Shown: positions 37,337-47,469 of the stretch, piece by piece
Position numbering within the stretch: the stretch's first letter is position 1
How the letters are laid out: each line of letters starts with the position of its first letter
Origin: JAEULH01 sp963789785
Lineage (GTDB): Bacteria; Pseudomonadota; Alphaproteobacteria; Rhodospirillales; Defluviicoccaceae
Assembly: GCA_963789785.1 (NCBI GenBank)
Contig: CAWBNC010000018.1
Span: forward strand, 25,356 to 89,355
Direction: 5' to 3'
Length of the DNA: 64,000 nt
Notes under the pieces: generated by a model
The model's input: only the letters and a program-made list of their open reading frames with translations
The model's database searches: none
Told to the model about the DNA's origin: nothing
Translations under genes and position numbers: made by a program

Positions 37337-37786
37337 TCAGAACGTCAGGCCGACAAATCCGAGGAGGCGATACCAAGGCGCACCGAGCCAAGCGCAGACT
37401 TGGCGCAGGGGCGGGACCAGGGTGTCGCGGTGGTCCTCGAAACCGTCGTCACGGCTGGCGAGATCGAGGGCACGCTGCACGGCGGCACCGATCCTGTCGG
37501 CATTGGGTTCCGGTTTGGCGAGCTGATAGCGCGCCTCATCCAGCGCGATTTCGATCAGGATGGCGTCCTCTGCCCGCAATACCGTGAGGACACGGCGGAT
37601 ACTGGCCAGTTCCGCCGCCATGTCGACGCGATGCGGCGCCGGCAAGCTGGTCTTGGCGTAGCGACCGGTGACCACAACAGGGCCGGACGCGAAGCTCAGC
37701 GAGAAGGATCCGTCCTCATCCCAGCTCAGCGGTGCGTCGGCGCCTTCGCCGCCCGGATACGGGCCTGACATCGCGACGTCCCTCAT
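37337..37786 (-). CDS. Hypothetical protein
   Basis: A 149-residue soluble, acidic protein; the in-frame ATG at 37771 has a better ribosome-binding site (GAGGGA, seven bases away) and may be the true start. The first 50 residues look beta-rich (SFSLSFASGPVVVTGRYAKT). The rest is helical with a regular pattern (LASIRRVLTVLRAEDAILIE) and ends in an aromatic helix, WLGAPWYRLLGFVGLTF. I do not recognise a family. The C-terminal helix resembles tails of small proteins that accompany modular effector systems, but that is only an impression. It lies 158 bases downstream of yhaN on the same strand. Confidence 0.55.
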   Translation of the reverse strand: MRDVAMSGPYPGGEGADAPLSWDEDGSFSLSFASGPVVVTGRYAKTSLPAPHRVDMAAELASIRRVLTVLRAEDAILIEIALDEARYQLAKPEPNADRIGAAVQRALDLASRDDGFEDHRDTLVPPLRQVCAWLGAPWYRLLGFVGLTF

Positions 37787-37944
37787 CCACCCGCTTATTG
37801 TTTATGTTGCTCTAATGCAATTGCACACCTGCAGCCGCATGCTGTCAAATGCATATTCCAATGTTGCGCTGCAATACAACATCTTCCGGCCGATGCCGCG
37901 CAACCCGAAGCGCTCCCTTCGCTGCACACCGATCGCCAGCCCCT

Positions 37945-40900
37945 TCAGCCGGCTGACGTCTCTGCCTCTGCAAGCTCCCGCCCGGACACGCGTTGATCCA
38001 GCGGCTGAACCCGGACGCGTCGCTCGCCTCCAACCCGTCGGGCCAGTTCGGCAAGATGATGGTGGTGGGTAAACAGCAGCACCTGAGTTCTGCCGCCGAG
38101 CTCGATCAGCGCTTTCAGCCCGGCGGTCGCGCGGGCATCGTCGAAATGGACGAACAGGTCGTCGGCGACGAACGGGAGCGGCTCGTCCTTTGTCATGTAG
38201 TTTTCGATGGCGGCGAGGCGCAGCGCGAGGAAAAGCTGGTCGCGGGTTCCGTCGCTCATCCCGACCACCGGGCAAGACGCACCGTCCGCGCGAACGCCGA
38301 CGAGGACTGGCTTGTCGGCGGAGTCGTAATCGATCTTGAAGTGAGTAAAGCTGCCGAGGGTCAGGTTCGCAAACAGGCTCTCAGCACGAGCGAGAAGCGG
38401 CCCCTGCTGCTCGCGGCGAAACTGCTCGATGCCCCGGCGCAGCAGGAATGCCGCGGCCCTGGTGGCCGTCCAGCGTTCGGCGCAGTCTTCGAGATCGGAG
38501 AGCGCGTTGCGCCTGGCCTGTTCCGCCGCCGCCGCCGCGCTGCCGGCCTCCAGCTCCGCGCTCTTGCGGCGGAGCGCCTGCACACGCTCGTTCAGCGTCT
38601 CGGCCTCTGCGCGCAGATCCTTATTCTCATGTATGAGCGCCGAGATCTCGCCTAGCACTTCGTCCGAATCCCGCTGCTCGGCCTCGACAAGGGCCTCGTC
38701 CAGGGTCAGCCCGTCAGCGTAGGCGGCAATCGCGCGCCTGAGCGCCGCCAGCTCAATCGTTCGGTCCTGCTTGCGTTTCGACCGCTCGATGGCCGAACGC
38801 AGCGCATCGTCGTCCGTGCAGCCGGCGAGGTCCTTGAGGCGGTCAAGGTCGGCCCGCGCTGCCTTGGCTTGGGTTTCGGCCTGCGCTGCCGCCGAATTCG
38901 CATTCAGCAGCACCTCTTCAAGGTCGCACTTGGTCTGCGCGTCCCGGCGGCCCGCCTGCAGCCGCTCGAATGCGTCGGCGGCCGTGACCAGTGCATCGTC
39001 GACGGGCCGGTCCGGCAGCGAACAGGCGACGATGTACTCGAGATCGCGGGCGAATTCTGCGGCGTCGCGCTCGATCCTGCAGATGCGTCGGTCGACCTCG
39101 GCCAGAGCGACTTCATTGCGGTGGATGTCATCCCACTGGCGGAGCGAAGCCGCGGCCGCGGCCGGCGTAAGCGCCGCCGGCAGGCCGAGCGGCGCGAGCG
39201 CGCTCGCCCATGCCGACTGCCACGCGTCGCGCTGCCGGCCAAGGGCTTCCAGCCGGCTCTGCTCGAGATCGGCGATTGTCTTCTGATTGTCCCGTTTCTC
39301 CTCCAGGAGGGCGCGTCCGTGCGCGGCTGCGGTGCCGGCGGCGATCAGCGATTTCGCCTCGTTCAAAAGATTAACCAGTCCGCGCCCACCGCCGGCCCGA
39401 AGCTGCACCGCGCGCAGCTCCGCCTCGAGATCGCTGCACGCCTTCGCCAGCCGCTCCTCGGTCTCGATCACGGCGCCTTCCGCGGTGCGCGCGGTCTGGA
39501 GAAGGCTCAGGACATCCTGGCGGTGCGCCAGCCACAGCTTCATCTCGCAGGGCGGCAAAGGATCGATCCCGCTGGCCCGCCATGTAGTACGCCAATCCTC
39601 GTGCAACGCGGCCAGAGCCGTTTCCGCTTTCGCGGCCTGCTCGGCGAAGCGGCGACACCGCGCGGCCGCCGCGACCTGATCGGCGCTGACCTGATCGTGC
39701 CGGGCTAGCCGCTGCGCCTCGGCCTCGCGGCGATCGGCGAGAGCATCCGCGGCGGCGACGGCTTTTTCGAAGCGTTCAGCCAGCTGCTGTCTCGGTCCGA
39801 AGGCCTCGATTTCACCCTCGGCAAGCGCCTCCCCCTCCATGCATAGGCGGCGGATCAGGGTCCAGCCTCGGTCGCGGTGTCTGCGCGCCTCGGCCACGGC
39901 CTCAACCGTGGGCAGCGAACGGCCCCGGCGAAGGGCAGCCAGCTCGCGCAGGCAGGCCTGCTGCTCTTCTTCCGCCCTCTCCGACTGATCGCGCGCGCCC
40001 TGCGCCAGCAGGCGCGTGTCGCTGAACTCGCGCTCGAAGCGCAGGACCGTATCGCGCTCCGGCACCGCCAGCGTCTCCAGCGCGGCCGCGTCGCCGTCCC
40101 ACAGCGCCAACCCTGCGAGCGCGCGTGCAAGCCGCGCCCCGGCATCGGCCGCGGCCGTCTTCGCGGCAGCCAGGCCGCTTTCGAGATTGCCAAGGCACTG
40201 GGCCTGCTCGACGGCTGCGGCGAGCCCGCTCAGATCCTGCTCGGGCGGCAGACAGGCCAGCCGGGCGGCGATGCCGTCAAGGGTGGCCGCCGCTGCCTCC
40301 CGGCGCTCCATAACATCGCCGATCCGTTTGGCGAGTTCGCCGTCCCGGTCGATCAGTGCGCGAACCTCGGCAAGCGAACTCTGGCTGGGCCGCGCGCGCT
40401 CCGGGCACTCGAGTTCCGCCCTGAGCCAAGTCACTTCGGCGTTCAACTCGTCGCGCCTGTCCCTCAGTGCGGGCAGGTCGTTGCGCCCCTCAAGGATCGC
40501 GCCGCGACGCTGGTAGAGGCGCTCGATCTCGTCACCGGCGGCGAGCAGCGGCTGCGGAACGTTGAGCACCGCCAGACGTTTCGTAGCCTCCGCCGCTGCC
40601 GCCTGCTCGCGATCGAGCCGGCTCAGGGCGACCTCGAAAACACGCCTCGCGCAATCGAGCCGCTCGCCGGCATCGACGGGCATGGTCGGCGCATCGGCAA
40701 GCTCGCCGAGTTCGGTGTTGAGCTGGCGCATCTGGCCGACACGTGACAGGGTCCGGCGGATCCGCTCCAGCCGCGCCCGCCGCGTCTCGAGTTCATCGAG
40801 CCGGTGGCGGACGCCCAGTTGTTCCGCCTCGGCCAGGGCCCGCTCGCTCTCGCTCTTCTGCCAGGCGTCGTATGTCAGCGTCGTCTGACGTAGGTCGCGC

Positions 40901-41481
40901 TCGGCGGCGACACAGGCGTCAGCGGCGACGTAGAACGGCTTGCCCGCCGCACGCCGCGGGGTGAAGAGCACACCGGCTTCGGCCTCGAGCGAACCGAGCA
41001 CCTTCGTGATGTCGCGCATGCTGCTGCCCGCTTCGAACAGCATCCGGCCGAGATCGCCCTCGGCGGCGAACATGCCATCGCCGCCCGCCCTGAGCGACGC
41101 GTGCGTCAGGCCGAACAGGTTGTCGAAGACGAACCGGTCGGCGCCGCCGAGAAACGGTGTCAGTGCGTTATCGCCAAGGGGCCGGTTGTCGGCATCCAGC
41201 AGGGTGTTCTGGTTGCCCTTGCGCCGGCGCACCGTCAGTCTGCGGCCATCGCTGCCGCGCAAAACGGCGCCGATCCGCATGTCCTTGTACTCATGGCGGA
41301 AGTTATATGGCGAGCGTGCGGCGATGCCGAACAGCAGGTCGCCAAGGGCGTTCAGCGCCGTCGTCTTGCCGGCCTCGTTCCGCCCGAGCACCACCACCAG
41401 GCGGAGCTGGTCACCGCCGAAGTCGACGGCATGGTCGGTGAACTGACCGTAGCGCTCGAGCGCCAGCCGCTCGATCCTCAT
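37945..41481 (-). CDS. YhaN-like SMC/SbcC-type AAA ATPase
   Basis: A 1178-residue protein with an N-terminal ATPase half (MRIERLALERYGQFTDHAVD, P-loop VLGRNEAGKTTALNALGD with GRNEAGKT at 33-40, and FNFRHEYKDM-like Q-loop region). About 800 residues of heptad-rich coiled coil follow, interrupted in the middle. The C-terminal half has signature GMSDGTRDQLFLALRLAAIE and Walker B LPFVADDLFVHFDD. This is the YhaN (AAA_27) branch of SbcC/Rad50 proteins, which works with a YhaO/SbcD nuclease in processing DNA ends. The start overlaps the stop of that nuclease gene by four bases (ATGA), which fixes the start and shows translational coupling. The frame is fully intact across 3.5 kb. Confidence 0.92.
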   Translation of the reverse strand: MRIERLALERYGQFTDHAVDFGGDQLRLVVVLGRNEAGKTTALNALGDLLFGIAARSPYNFRHEYKDMRIGAVLRGSDGRRLTVRRRKGNQNTLLDADNRPLGDNALTPFLGGADRFVFDNLFGLTHASLRAGGDGMFAAEGDLGRMLFEAGSSMRDITKVLGSLEAEAGVLFTPRRAAGKPFYVAADACVAAERDLRQTTLTYDAWQKSESERALAEAEQLGVRHRLDELETRRARLERIRRTLSRVGQMRQLNTELGELADAPTMPVDAGERLDCARRVFEVALSRLDREQAAAAEATKRLAVLNVPQPLLAAGDEIERLYQRRGAILEGRNDLPALRDRRDELNAEVTWLRAELECPERARPSQSSLAEVRALIDRDGELAKRIGDVMERREAAAATLDGIAARLACLPPEQDLSGLAAAVEQAQCLGNLESGLAAAKTAAADAGARLARALAGLALWDGDAAALETLAVPERDTVLRFEREFSDTRLLAQGARDQSERAEEEQQACLRELAALRRGRSLPTVEAVAEARRHRDRGWTLIRRLCMEGEALAEGEIEAFGPRQQLAERFEKAVAAADALADRREAEAQRLARHDQVSADQVAAAARCRRFAEQAAKAETALAALHEDWRTTWRASGIDPLPPCEMKLWLAHRQDVLSLLQTARTAEGAVIETEERLAKACSDLEAELRAVQLRAGGGRGLVNLLNEAKSLIAAGTAAAHGRALLEEKRDNQKTIADLEQSRLEALGRQRDAWQSAWASALAPLGLPAALTPAAAAASLRQWDDIHRNEVALAEVDRRICRIERDAAEFARDLEYIVACSLPDRPVDDALVTAADAFERLQAGRRDAQTKCDLEEVLLNANSAAAQAETQAKAARADLDRLKDLAGCTDDDALRSAIERSKRKQDRTIELAALRRAIAAYADGLTLDEALVEAEQRDSDEVLGEISALIHENKDLRAEAETLNERVQALRRKSAELEAGSAAAAAEQARRNALSDLEDCAERWTATRAAAFLLRRGIEQFRREQQGPLLARAESLFANLTLGSFTHFKIDYDSADKPVLVGVRADGASCPVVGMSDGTRDQLFLALRLAAIENYMTKDEPLPFVADDLFVHFDDARATAGLKALIELGGRTQVLLFTHHHHLAELARRVGGERRVRVQPLDQRVSGRELAEAETSAG

Positions 41482-42758
41482 GCGTCGCTCTCGACGTCGA
41501 GGATCCGAGCGGTGAGCAGGCTCCGCGCCGCGGCGATGACGCGATCGAGGCGGCTGCCGGCAATTCGTGCTGCCCCTGTCGGCGCGGTAGGTGTCTGCGA
41601 CCAGTCGGCTTTTAGCTCGTCGGGCAGCCGGCTCACCAGCTCGTCCAGTTCGACGGCTAGGGCGGCGCGGGCATCGCCATCGGCTGCCAAAGTATCGACG
41701 GAGCGGATCAACGCGCCGATCGCATCGGCGCGAGCCGCCGCCGCGTCCCGGTCGAAAAGCGCGCGGGTCCCCACCTCAACCTTCTCGATCCACAGATCGG
41801 ACGACACACGCGAGGCCGCGGCGTGGCATTCGGCGATCAGCCGATCGCGCTGCACAGCAAGGTGGGCGTGCGCCGGCGATGCACCCTCGAGAACCAGGCG
41901 CACGACAGCGAGGCGGTCCTCGGCCTCGTCGAGAACCGAGCGGAGCGCCGCCTCAATGGTATCGATAGCGTCGTGCAGGTCGGCGGCGCCGGCGAGATCG
42001 ACCGGGCAGCGCAGCCAGCGGACGACGTCGGCCGCAACCGGATCGGCGGCGACGACCCGCCCCTCATCGACACGCACCATGGTAAAACCCTTGGGCCCGG
42101 TCTCGCGGATGTGACGGCCCTGAAGGTTGCCGGGGAAGACGATGTGCGGGTGCTCGTGAAGGACCTCGCGGGCGTGGACGTGGCCAAGGGCCCAGTAGTC
42201 GTAACCCTTGGCGAGGAGGTCGGGCAATGCGCAGGGTGCGTAGTTCGCATGGGCCTCGCGGCCGCCGGCTGCCGTGTGCAGCAGGCCGATGTTGAAACAC
42301 CCCGGAGCGGCGGGCGGGTAGGCGAGGGCGAAGTTTTCGCTGACCGCCGCCGTGGGAAAGCTGCGTCCGTGAAGGGCGACCGACCGGTCGGGGAAGAAGA
42401 CCGTCTCGGCCCGGTCCGCCGGGAAGACGTGAACGTTTTCCGGCAATCTGAGGGTCCGCGTCAGCCGGCTCTCGGCATCGTGGTTGCCAAGCACGACATA
42501 GGCCGGAATGCCGGCTTGGTCCAATCGCGCCATCTGTCGGGCAAAATACAGCCCCGTGGTGAAATCGCGCCAGGTGCCGTCGTAGAGATCGCCGGCGATG
42601 ACAACGAAGTCGACAGCCTCGGCGAGCGCGTGATCGATGAGGTTGGCGAGGGCGCGCCGGGTCGACTCGCGCAGGCGATCGAGAGGGCAGTCGCCGGCGG
42701 CGCTCAGGCCGGTCAGCGGACTGTCGAGGTGGATGTCGGCCGTGTGAAGGAACTTCAT
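41478..42758 (-). CDS. YhaO/SbcD-like DNA repair exonuclease (metallophosphoesterase)
   Basis: A 426-residue calcineurin-type nuclease. Metal-binding motifs are MKFLHTADIHLDSPL (D8, H10), FVVIAGDLYDGTW, YVVLGNHDAES, NIGLLHTAAG and YWALGHVHAREV, in the SbcD/Mre11 order. A C-terminal region of about 170 residues is helical, as in YhaO, and probably contacts the YhaN coiled coil. Together the two proteins should form an SbcCD-like complex that opens hairpins or blocked DNA ends. An AT-rich stretch with TATAGT lies just upstream (42764-42778) and may be the promoter. Start, frame and length are all normal. Confidence 0.93.
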   Translation of the reverse strand: MKFLHTADIHLDSPLTGLSAAGDCPLDRLRESTRRALANLIDHALAEAVDFVVIAGDLYDGTWRDFTTGLYFARQMARLDQAGIPAYVVLGNHDAESRLTRTLRLPENVHVFPADRAETVFFPDRSVALHGRSFPTAAVSENFALAYPPAAPGCFNIGLLHTAAGGREAHANYAPCALPDLLAKGYDYWALGHVHAREVLHEHPHIVFPGNLQGRHIRETGPKGFTMVRVDEGRVVAADPVAADVVRWLRCPVDLAGAADLHDAIDTIEAALRSVLDEAEDRLAVVRLVLEGASPAHAHLAVQRDRLIAECHAAASRVSSDLWIEKVEVGTRALFDRDAAAARADAIGALIRSVDTLAADGDARAALAVELDELVSRLPDELKADWSQTPTAPTGAARIAGSRLDRVIAAARSLLTARILDVESDA

Positions 42759-43113
42759 GCGCCCAGAATACTATATCTAGCGGTACAAATCAGCAGAACC
42801 GCCAACGCTCGCCGTCGCCGCGATAAGTCGCTCGTTTCCGCAGCTGGCGCGCATGTGGGATAATAGCGCAAAATCGCCTCGTGCACATCGGCGCGAGAGC
42901 GACGCAACTGGCGTCGGCAGTGTAACGAGCAACGGCCGGATTGGCCGCAACCGCACCATCGTTATTGGCATCCGCGCCCGTTTGACTGAAATTGATAGTG
43001 ATCTGCGTACGGCGGCGCGATATGGGAAAGCGCGAGCGATGGTGTGGAAGAATATCGGGCGGATGGTGGGCTCGTTGCGGGGCCGCCCGCCGCGGCCGTC
43101 GACAGGGGGGGAG
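42759..43113. other. Intergenic region between yhaO and the hydrolase gene
   Basis: These 355 bases separate divergent genes. Next to yhaO there is a TATAGTATTC-like -10 stretch. The frame of the hydrolase is open from 42853, but the segment before 43114 has no family similarity and the strong GGGGGGGAG site is at 43105-43113. I see nothing else. Confidence 0.4.
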
Positions 43114-43918
43114 ATGACGGACAAACGCTACGACGTCCTCGATCGGCCCGAGGTGCTTGGCGTGCTGTTCTATCCGCGCCGGGAGATAAGCGCATTGCAC
43201 CTGCCGGCCGATGTCCACGCTGTCCGCGTCCCCGTTGCCGAGGGCATCTCGCTCGGCGGCAAACTCTATGTGGCCGCGTCGACCGCGCCGGTCATACTGT
43301 TCTTCCACGGCAACGGCGAAATCGCCTCCGACTATGACACCATTGCCTCGTTCTACACCGAACTGGGGCTTACGCTGTTCGTGGTCGATTACCGAGGCTA
43401 CGGCCTCAGCGACGGCACGCCGACGGCGACGGCTCTGGTCCGCGACGCGCTCACCGCCTTCGAGCGGATCGGCGACGTATTCGCCGAAGCAGGAATTCGA
43501 GCCCGAGCGGCTGTACGTCATGGGCCGGTCGCTTGGCAGCGCCGCCGCGCTGGAGGTTGCGTCGCGCGCGACCGGCGGGCTCGACGGATTGATTCTCGAA
43601 AGCGGCTTTGCCCACACGTTCCCGCTGATCGAACGCATCGGCTTCCTTCAGCTCCCGGACGCCTACGAGCAGAAGGACGGCTTCGGCAATCTCGAGAAGA
43701 TCGACCGGGTCAATCTGCCGACCCTCTTCATTCACGGCGAGCGCGACTGGATCATTCCCGTCGGCGACGCCCGCGCCCTTTACGAGGCCTCGCCGGCAGC
43801 CAACAAGAAGCTGGTCGCGGTGTCCGGCGCCGGCCATAACGATCTGATGATGATCGGCCGCCGGGCCTATTTCAGCGCCATTGCTGAAATCTGCAAGACA
43901 GCGCCAAATTCGTCCTGA
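43114..43918 (+). CDS. Alpha/beta hydrolase (frame break near 43493)
   Basis: A serine hydrolase of about 268 residues starting at ATG 43114 directly after a GGGGGGGAG site. It has VPVAEGISLGGKLYVAASTA, the oxyanion motif VILFFHGNGEIASDY and VVDYRGYGLSDG. After a frame change repaired by removing one A it has the nucleophile elbow LYVMGRSLGSAAALEVA (Ser in GRSLG), the acid GERDWIIPVGDA and the His in VSGAGHNDLMMIG. The layout is that of BAAT/FrsA- or DUF1100-like esterases; substrate unknown. All three catalytic residues are present in the reconstruction. It lies upstream of the helicase gene on the same strand, 73 bases apart. Confidence 0.82.
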
Positions 43919-43991
43919 GCGGGGGCGCGTCCGACGCGTTGTCGAGGCGCAACAGCCTGACGCCGGCGTCGCCGAGCCTTATACTGGATCC

Positions 43992-46731
43992 ATGGATCGT
44001 GCCGTACGTGCCGCCGCTCACGCGCGGCTTCCCGATGCGCCGGCCCTGGCACTCGGGTTCGACGAGGCCGTTTGGGTCTCCCCGGACGGCGAGGTCGCGC
44101 GCCTCGATCCGGGGGAGGCGGCGCTGCGCGTCAATCGCGGCGCCATGCCGCTGGTCTGCCACGGCCGCGCCGTCGCCCGTCGCCTTGGGGTGCGGCGGTT
44201 CGCAGCCCACGACCTGCTCGAGCTGTTTGCCTTCGTTCGCCCGGCACGGTTCTGCGTGCCGACGCCGCGTGGTCTCGCCGATGCCCTGCTTCTGCCGGTG
44301 CCGACGACGCTAGAGGCCGAGGCCGCATGTCTGTTTTCCGCCGCCCGCGCTCTCCTTGGTGAGCTGACGGCGTCCCCCGGGGTGGACGCCGATGCGGTCG
44401 CCTGGGCGATGGGCGATGCGCGGTGGCCGTGGGCGGCGGCGGTGCTTTCGGCGCTGGCGAGCGAGCGCAGGCCGCGCGGCGATCCGGCCGCCGGGCTGAA
44501 GGTGTGGCGGCGGCTGCGTGAGTGGGAGGATGCGCCAGCCGAGGCGCCGCCCGAACTCTTGGCCGGTCGAACCCGTCGAGGCGCGGGCCCGGCTGATCCA
44601 GCTTCTCGGCAGCGACGCCGAGCCGCGCGCCGAACAGCTGACCTATGTCAGCGACGTGGCCGCCGCGTTCGCGCCCCGCGACCAGCCCGGCGCGCCGCGC
44701 ATCGTCCTCGCAGAGGCCGGAACCGGCGTCGGCAAGACCATCGGCTACATCGCGCCTTCGGAGGTATGGGCGCGCAAAAACGGCGCGCCGGTGTGGATCA
44801 GCACGTACACCCGCAACCTGCAGCGGCAGATCGACCGCGAGCTCGATCGCGCTTATCCCAACTTCGCCGAGAAGTCCCGTCGGGTGGTTATCCGCAAGGG
44901 CCGGGAGAACACGCTGTGCCTGCTCAATCTTGAGGACGCCGTTGCCACCGGCGGCGGGGTTGGCGACGCTGATCGGATCGCGCTGGGCCTCGTCGCCCGC
45001 TGGGCCGCGGCGAGTCGCGACGGCGACATGGTCGGCGGCGACTTCCCAGGCTGGCTTGGCGATCTGCTCGGCCCCGCGCTGACCCTCGGCTTGACCGACA
45101 CACGCGGCGAATGCATTTACAGCGCCTGCCGGCATTACCGGAAGTGCTTCATCGAGCGCTCGATCAGGCGCGCCCAGCGTGCCGAGATCGTTGTCGCCAA
45201 CCACGCCCTGGTCCTGATCCAGGCCGCGCGCGGTGGCGACGAGGGGCGGATCCCGCTCCGCTACGTCTTCGACGAAGGCCACCATCTCTTCGACGCCGCC
45301 GATGCGGTCTTTTCGCTGCATCTTACCGGCCTGGAGACGGCGGAACTCCGCCGCTGGTTGCGCGGCGCCGAGGGCGGGCGGCGATCGCGACGGCGCGGCC
45401 TGAGCGAGCGGCTGGGCGACGTCGCCGACGGCGATAGCGACGCGGCGTCGGCGCTGTCCGACGCGCTGGCGGCCGCGGCCTGTCTGCCCGGACCGGGATG
45501 GCGGACGCGGCTTGCCGGCGGGGTGCCGGCGGGTGGCGGCGAGGCGTTTCTCGCCCTCGTTCGCCAGCAGGTTCATGCCCGAAGTCGCGACGGCGACGCC
45601 GTCTACAGTCTCGAGACCGCCATACGCCCGCCGCTCCCCGGCCTGCTCGAAGCCGCGGACCGCTTCGAAAACGCGCTCGCCCGGCTCGAGGCGCCGCTTC
45701 GCCGGCTTGCCTCGGCGGCGCAGCGGATGCTCGACGACAAGGCCGCGAAACTTGACAGCGCGACGCGGCAGCGGCTGGACAGCACCCGGCGGACGCTCGA
45801 TCGCCGCGCCATCGCGCCGGTCGAGGGCTGGCGGGCCATGCTCCGCTCGCTCGCGGGCGACACGCCTGCGGCTTACGTCGACTGGTTTGCCATCGACCGC
45901 ATCGATAGCCGCGAAATCGATGCCGGCTACCACCGGCACTGGCTCGATCCGACCCGCGCTTTCGCCGCTCTCGTGCTTGCGCCGGCGCACGGGGCGGCGA
46001 TCACTTCGGCCACCTTGCGCGACGGCAGCGGCGACGACAAAGCCGACTGGGCAGCGGCGGAGCGGCGGACCGGAACCCGTCACCTGCCGACGGCGCCGGT
46101 CCGCTCGCTGGTCCGCTCGCCGTTCGACTATGCCTCGCAGACCCGCGTCTTCATCGTCACCGACGTCGCCCGCGACGATCCGGCGCAAATTGCTGCGGCT
46201 TACCGCGAGCTGTTCAAGGCCTCAGGCGGCGGCGGCCTTGGCCTGTTTACCTCCATCAACCGCCTGCGCGCCGTCCACCGGCGCATCGGCGGCGATCTTG
46301 CCGCGGCCGGCCTGCGCCTCTACGCCCAGCATGTCGACGCGATCGATACCGGCACCCTGATCGACATCTTCCGGGCGGAGGAGAACGCCTGTCTGCTCGG
46401 CACCGATGCCGTTCGCGACGGCATCGACATCCCCGGCCGGTCGCTACGGCTGATCGTCTTCGACCGGGTGCCATGGCCCCGTCCGGACATCGTCCACCGC
46501 GCCCGTCGCGAGGCCTTCGGCGGACGCGGCTACGACGAGATGCTGACCCGGCTCAAGCTCAAGCAGGCGTACGGCCGACTGGTCCGGCACGGCAACGATC
46601 GCGGGGTCTTCGTCATGCTCGATCGGGCGCTGCCGAGCCGCCTGCTCGGCGCGTTTCCGCAAGGCGTCGCCGTAAACCGGGTGGGCCTGAGCGAGGCGAT
46701 CGGGCGGATGGGCGCGGTGCTCGCGAAGTAG
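43992..46731 (+). CDS. DinG/XPD-like Fe-S DNA helicase (frame break near 44562)
   Basis: A superfamily 2 helicase of about 912 residues. The first 190 residues (MDRAVRAAAHARLPDAPALA, GVRRFAAHDLLELFAFVRP) are not helicase and look like an inactive exonuclease-like or docking module. After one extra T near 44562 the helicase core runs: Walker A VLAEAGTGVGKTIGYIAPS, Cys residues at NTLC and in GECIYSACRHYRKCF that suit a 4Fe-4S cluster, DEGH box YVFDEGHHLFDAADAVF, TSATL, GLFTSINRLRAVHRRI and motif VI region LKQAYGRLVRHGNDRGVFVM. DinG-type enzymes unwind DNA at R-loops and stalled forks. With YhaN/YhaO nearby, a DNA repair role fits. No dedicated regulator site was seen. Confidence 0.87.
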
Positions 46732-46795
46732 CGCCTTTTTCCACTGAAGGCGGTGCGGGCGGCTGGGGAAACGATACCGCTTCAGCGTGCACGCT

Positions 46796-47068
46796 TCAGC
46801 TCTTGAGCGGCGCCATGGCGAGGAACACGACGCCGATGACCATGACCGCAACCGACAGCCAGAACGGCAGCGGGGAGTACGTCGGGATGTTGCCGATGTA
46901 GCCGACGATGCTGGCGAGCGAGCATGCGTCGGTTGTGTAATAGAAGCATTGGCTGGCTTTCTTGACGTCGTGTCCGAGAACCTGCTCGAAGAACGCGTAC
47001 CACCAGCCGACTGCGCCGACCAGCATGAGCGCGCCGATCGCCACCATGGTCTTCCCCAACATCGCCAT
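46796..47068 (-). CDS. Small two-helix membrane protein, unknown function
   Basis: A 90-residue protein with helices at about residues 5-28 (MVAIGALMLVGAVGWWYAFF) and 65-86 (LPFWLSVAVMVIGVVFLAMA). The connecting periplasmic or cytoplasmic loop, about 35 residues, has two Cys (ASQCFYYTTDACSLASIV) that could form a disulfide. I do not recognise a family. Codon use and composition match the neighbours, and the gene converges with the helicase gene. Confidence 0.65.
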   Translation of the reverse strand: MAMLGKTMVAIGALMLVGAVGWWYAFFEQVLGHDVKKASQCFYYTTDACSLASIVGYIGNIPTYSPLPFWLSVAVMVIGVVFLAMAPLKS

Positions 47069-47469
47069 CGCTCCGTGCCTGAGCCTTTATCTCGGTCTCG
47101 TCCGGATCAAATCATTCCCCAGCATGGAACCACTAGAGGCCGGAACGGTATCCAATTACAAGATCACCGCGCAACCTGAGCCGCGCCGCTGCGCCCCAAG
47201 AAGCCGTGGGGGCCTTCGGCGACCGCCAGCCTATGGATCACCTGTGGCCGGCACAAGCCCGCCCATCGCCGGTTGCACGGTCGGCGCCGCGGCCCCGGTA
47301 CCAGCGGCGCGATCGTGTGTAGGTTCCGGAGAACGGAGGCGGGCGGCAGCAGAAGCTTTAAGCTCCAACAGAGGTGGACCGTCGGACGTGAGGAAAGGTC
47401 AGGCTCAGCCCGGTCGGAGCCGTTCGTCGGGGCTAGCTGAGCTTCCGCTTGAAGCGGCGGATATCGACG
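47069..47469. other. Spacer without a supported gene
   Basis: Four hundred bases lie between the small membrane protein start and the end of the LuxR-type gene. They are GC-rich with short open frames in several phases, but none shows codon structure or similarity I recognise. The promoter of the small membrane protein should lie near 47070-47150. Confidence 0.35.

Noticed and set aside
44131..46188. 685-residue minus-strand open frame opposite the helicase
   Set aside because: No domain-like sequence; the plus strand has all helicase motifs.
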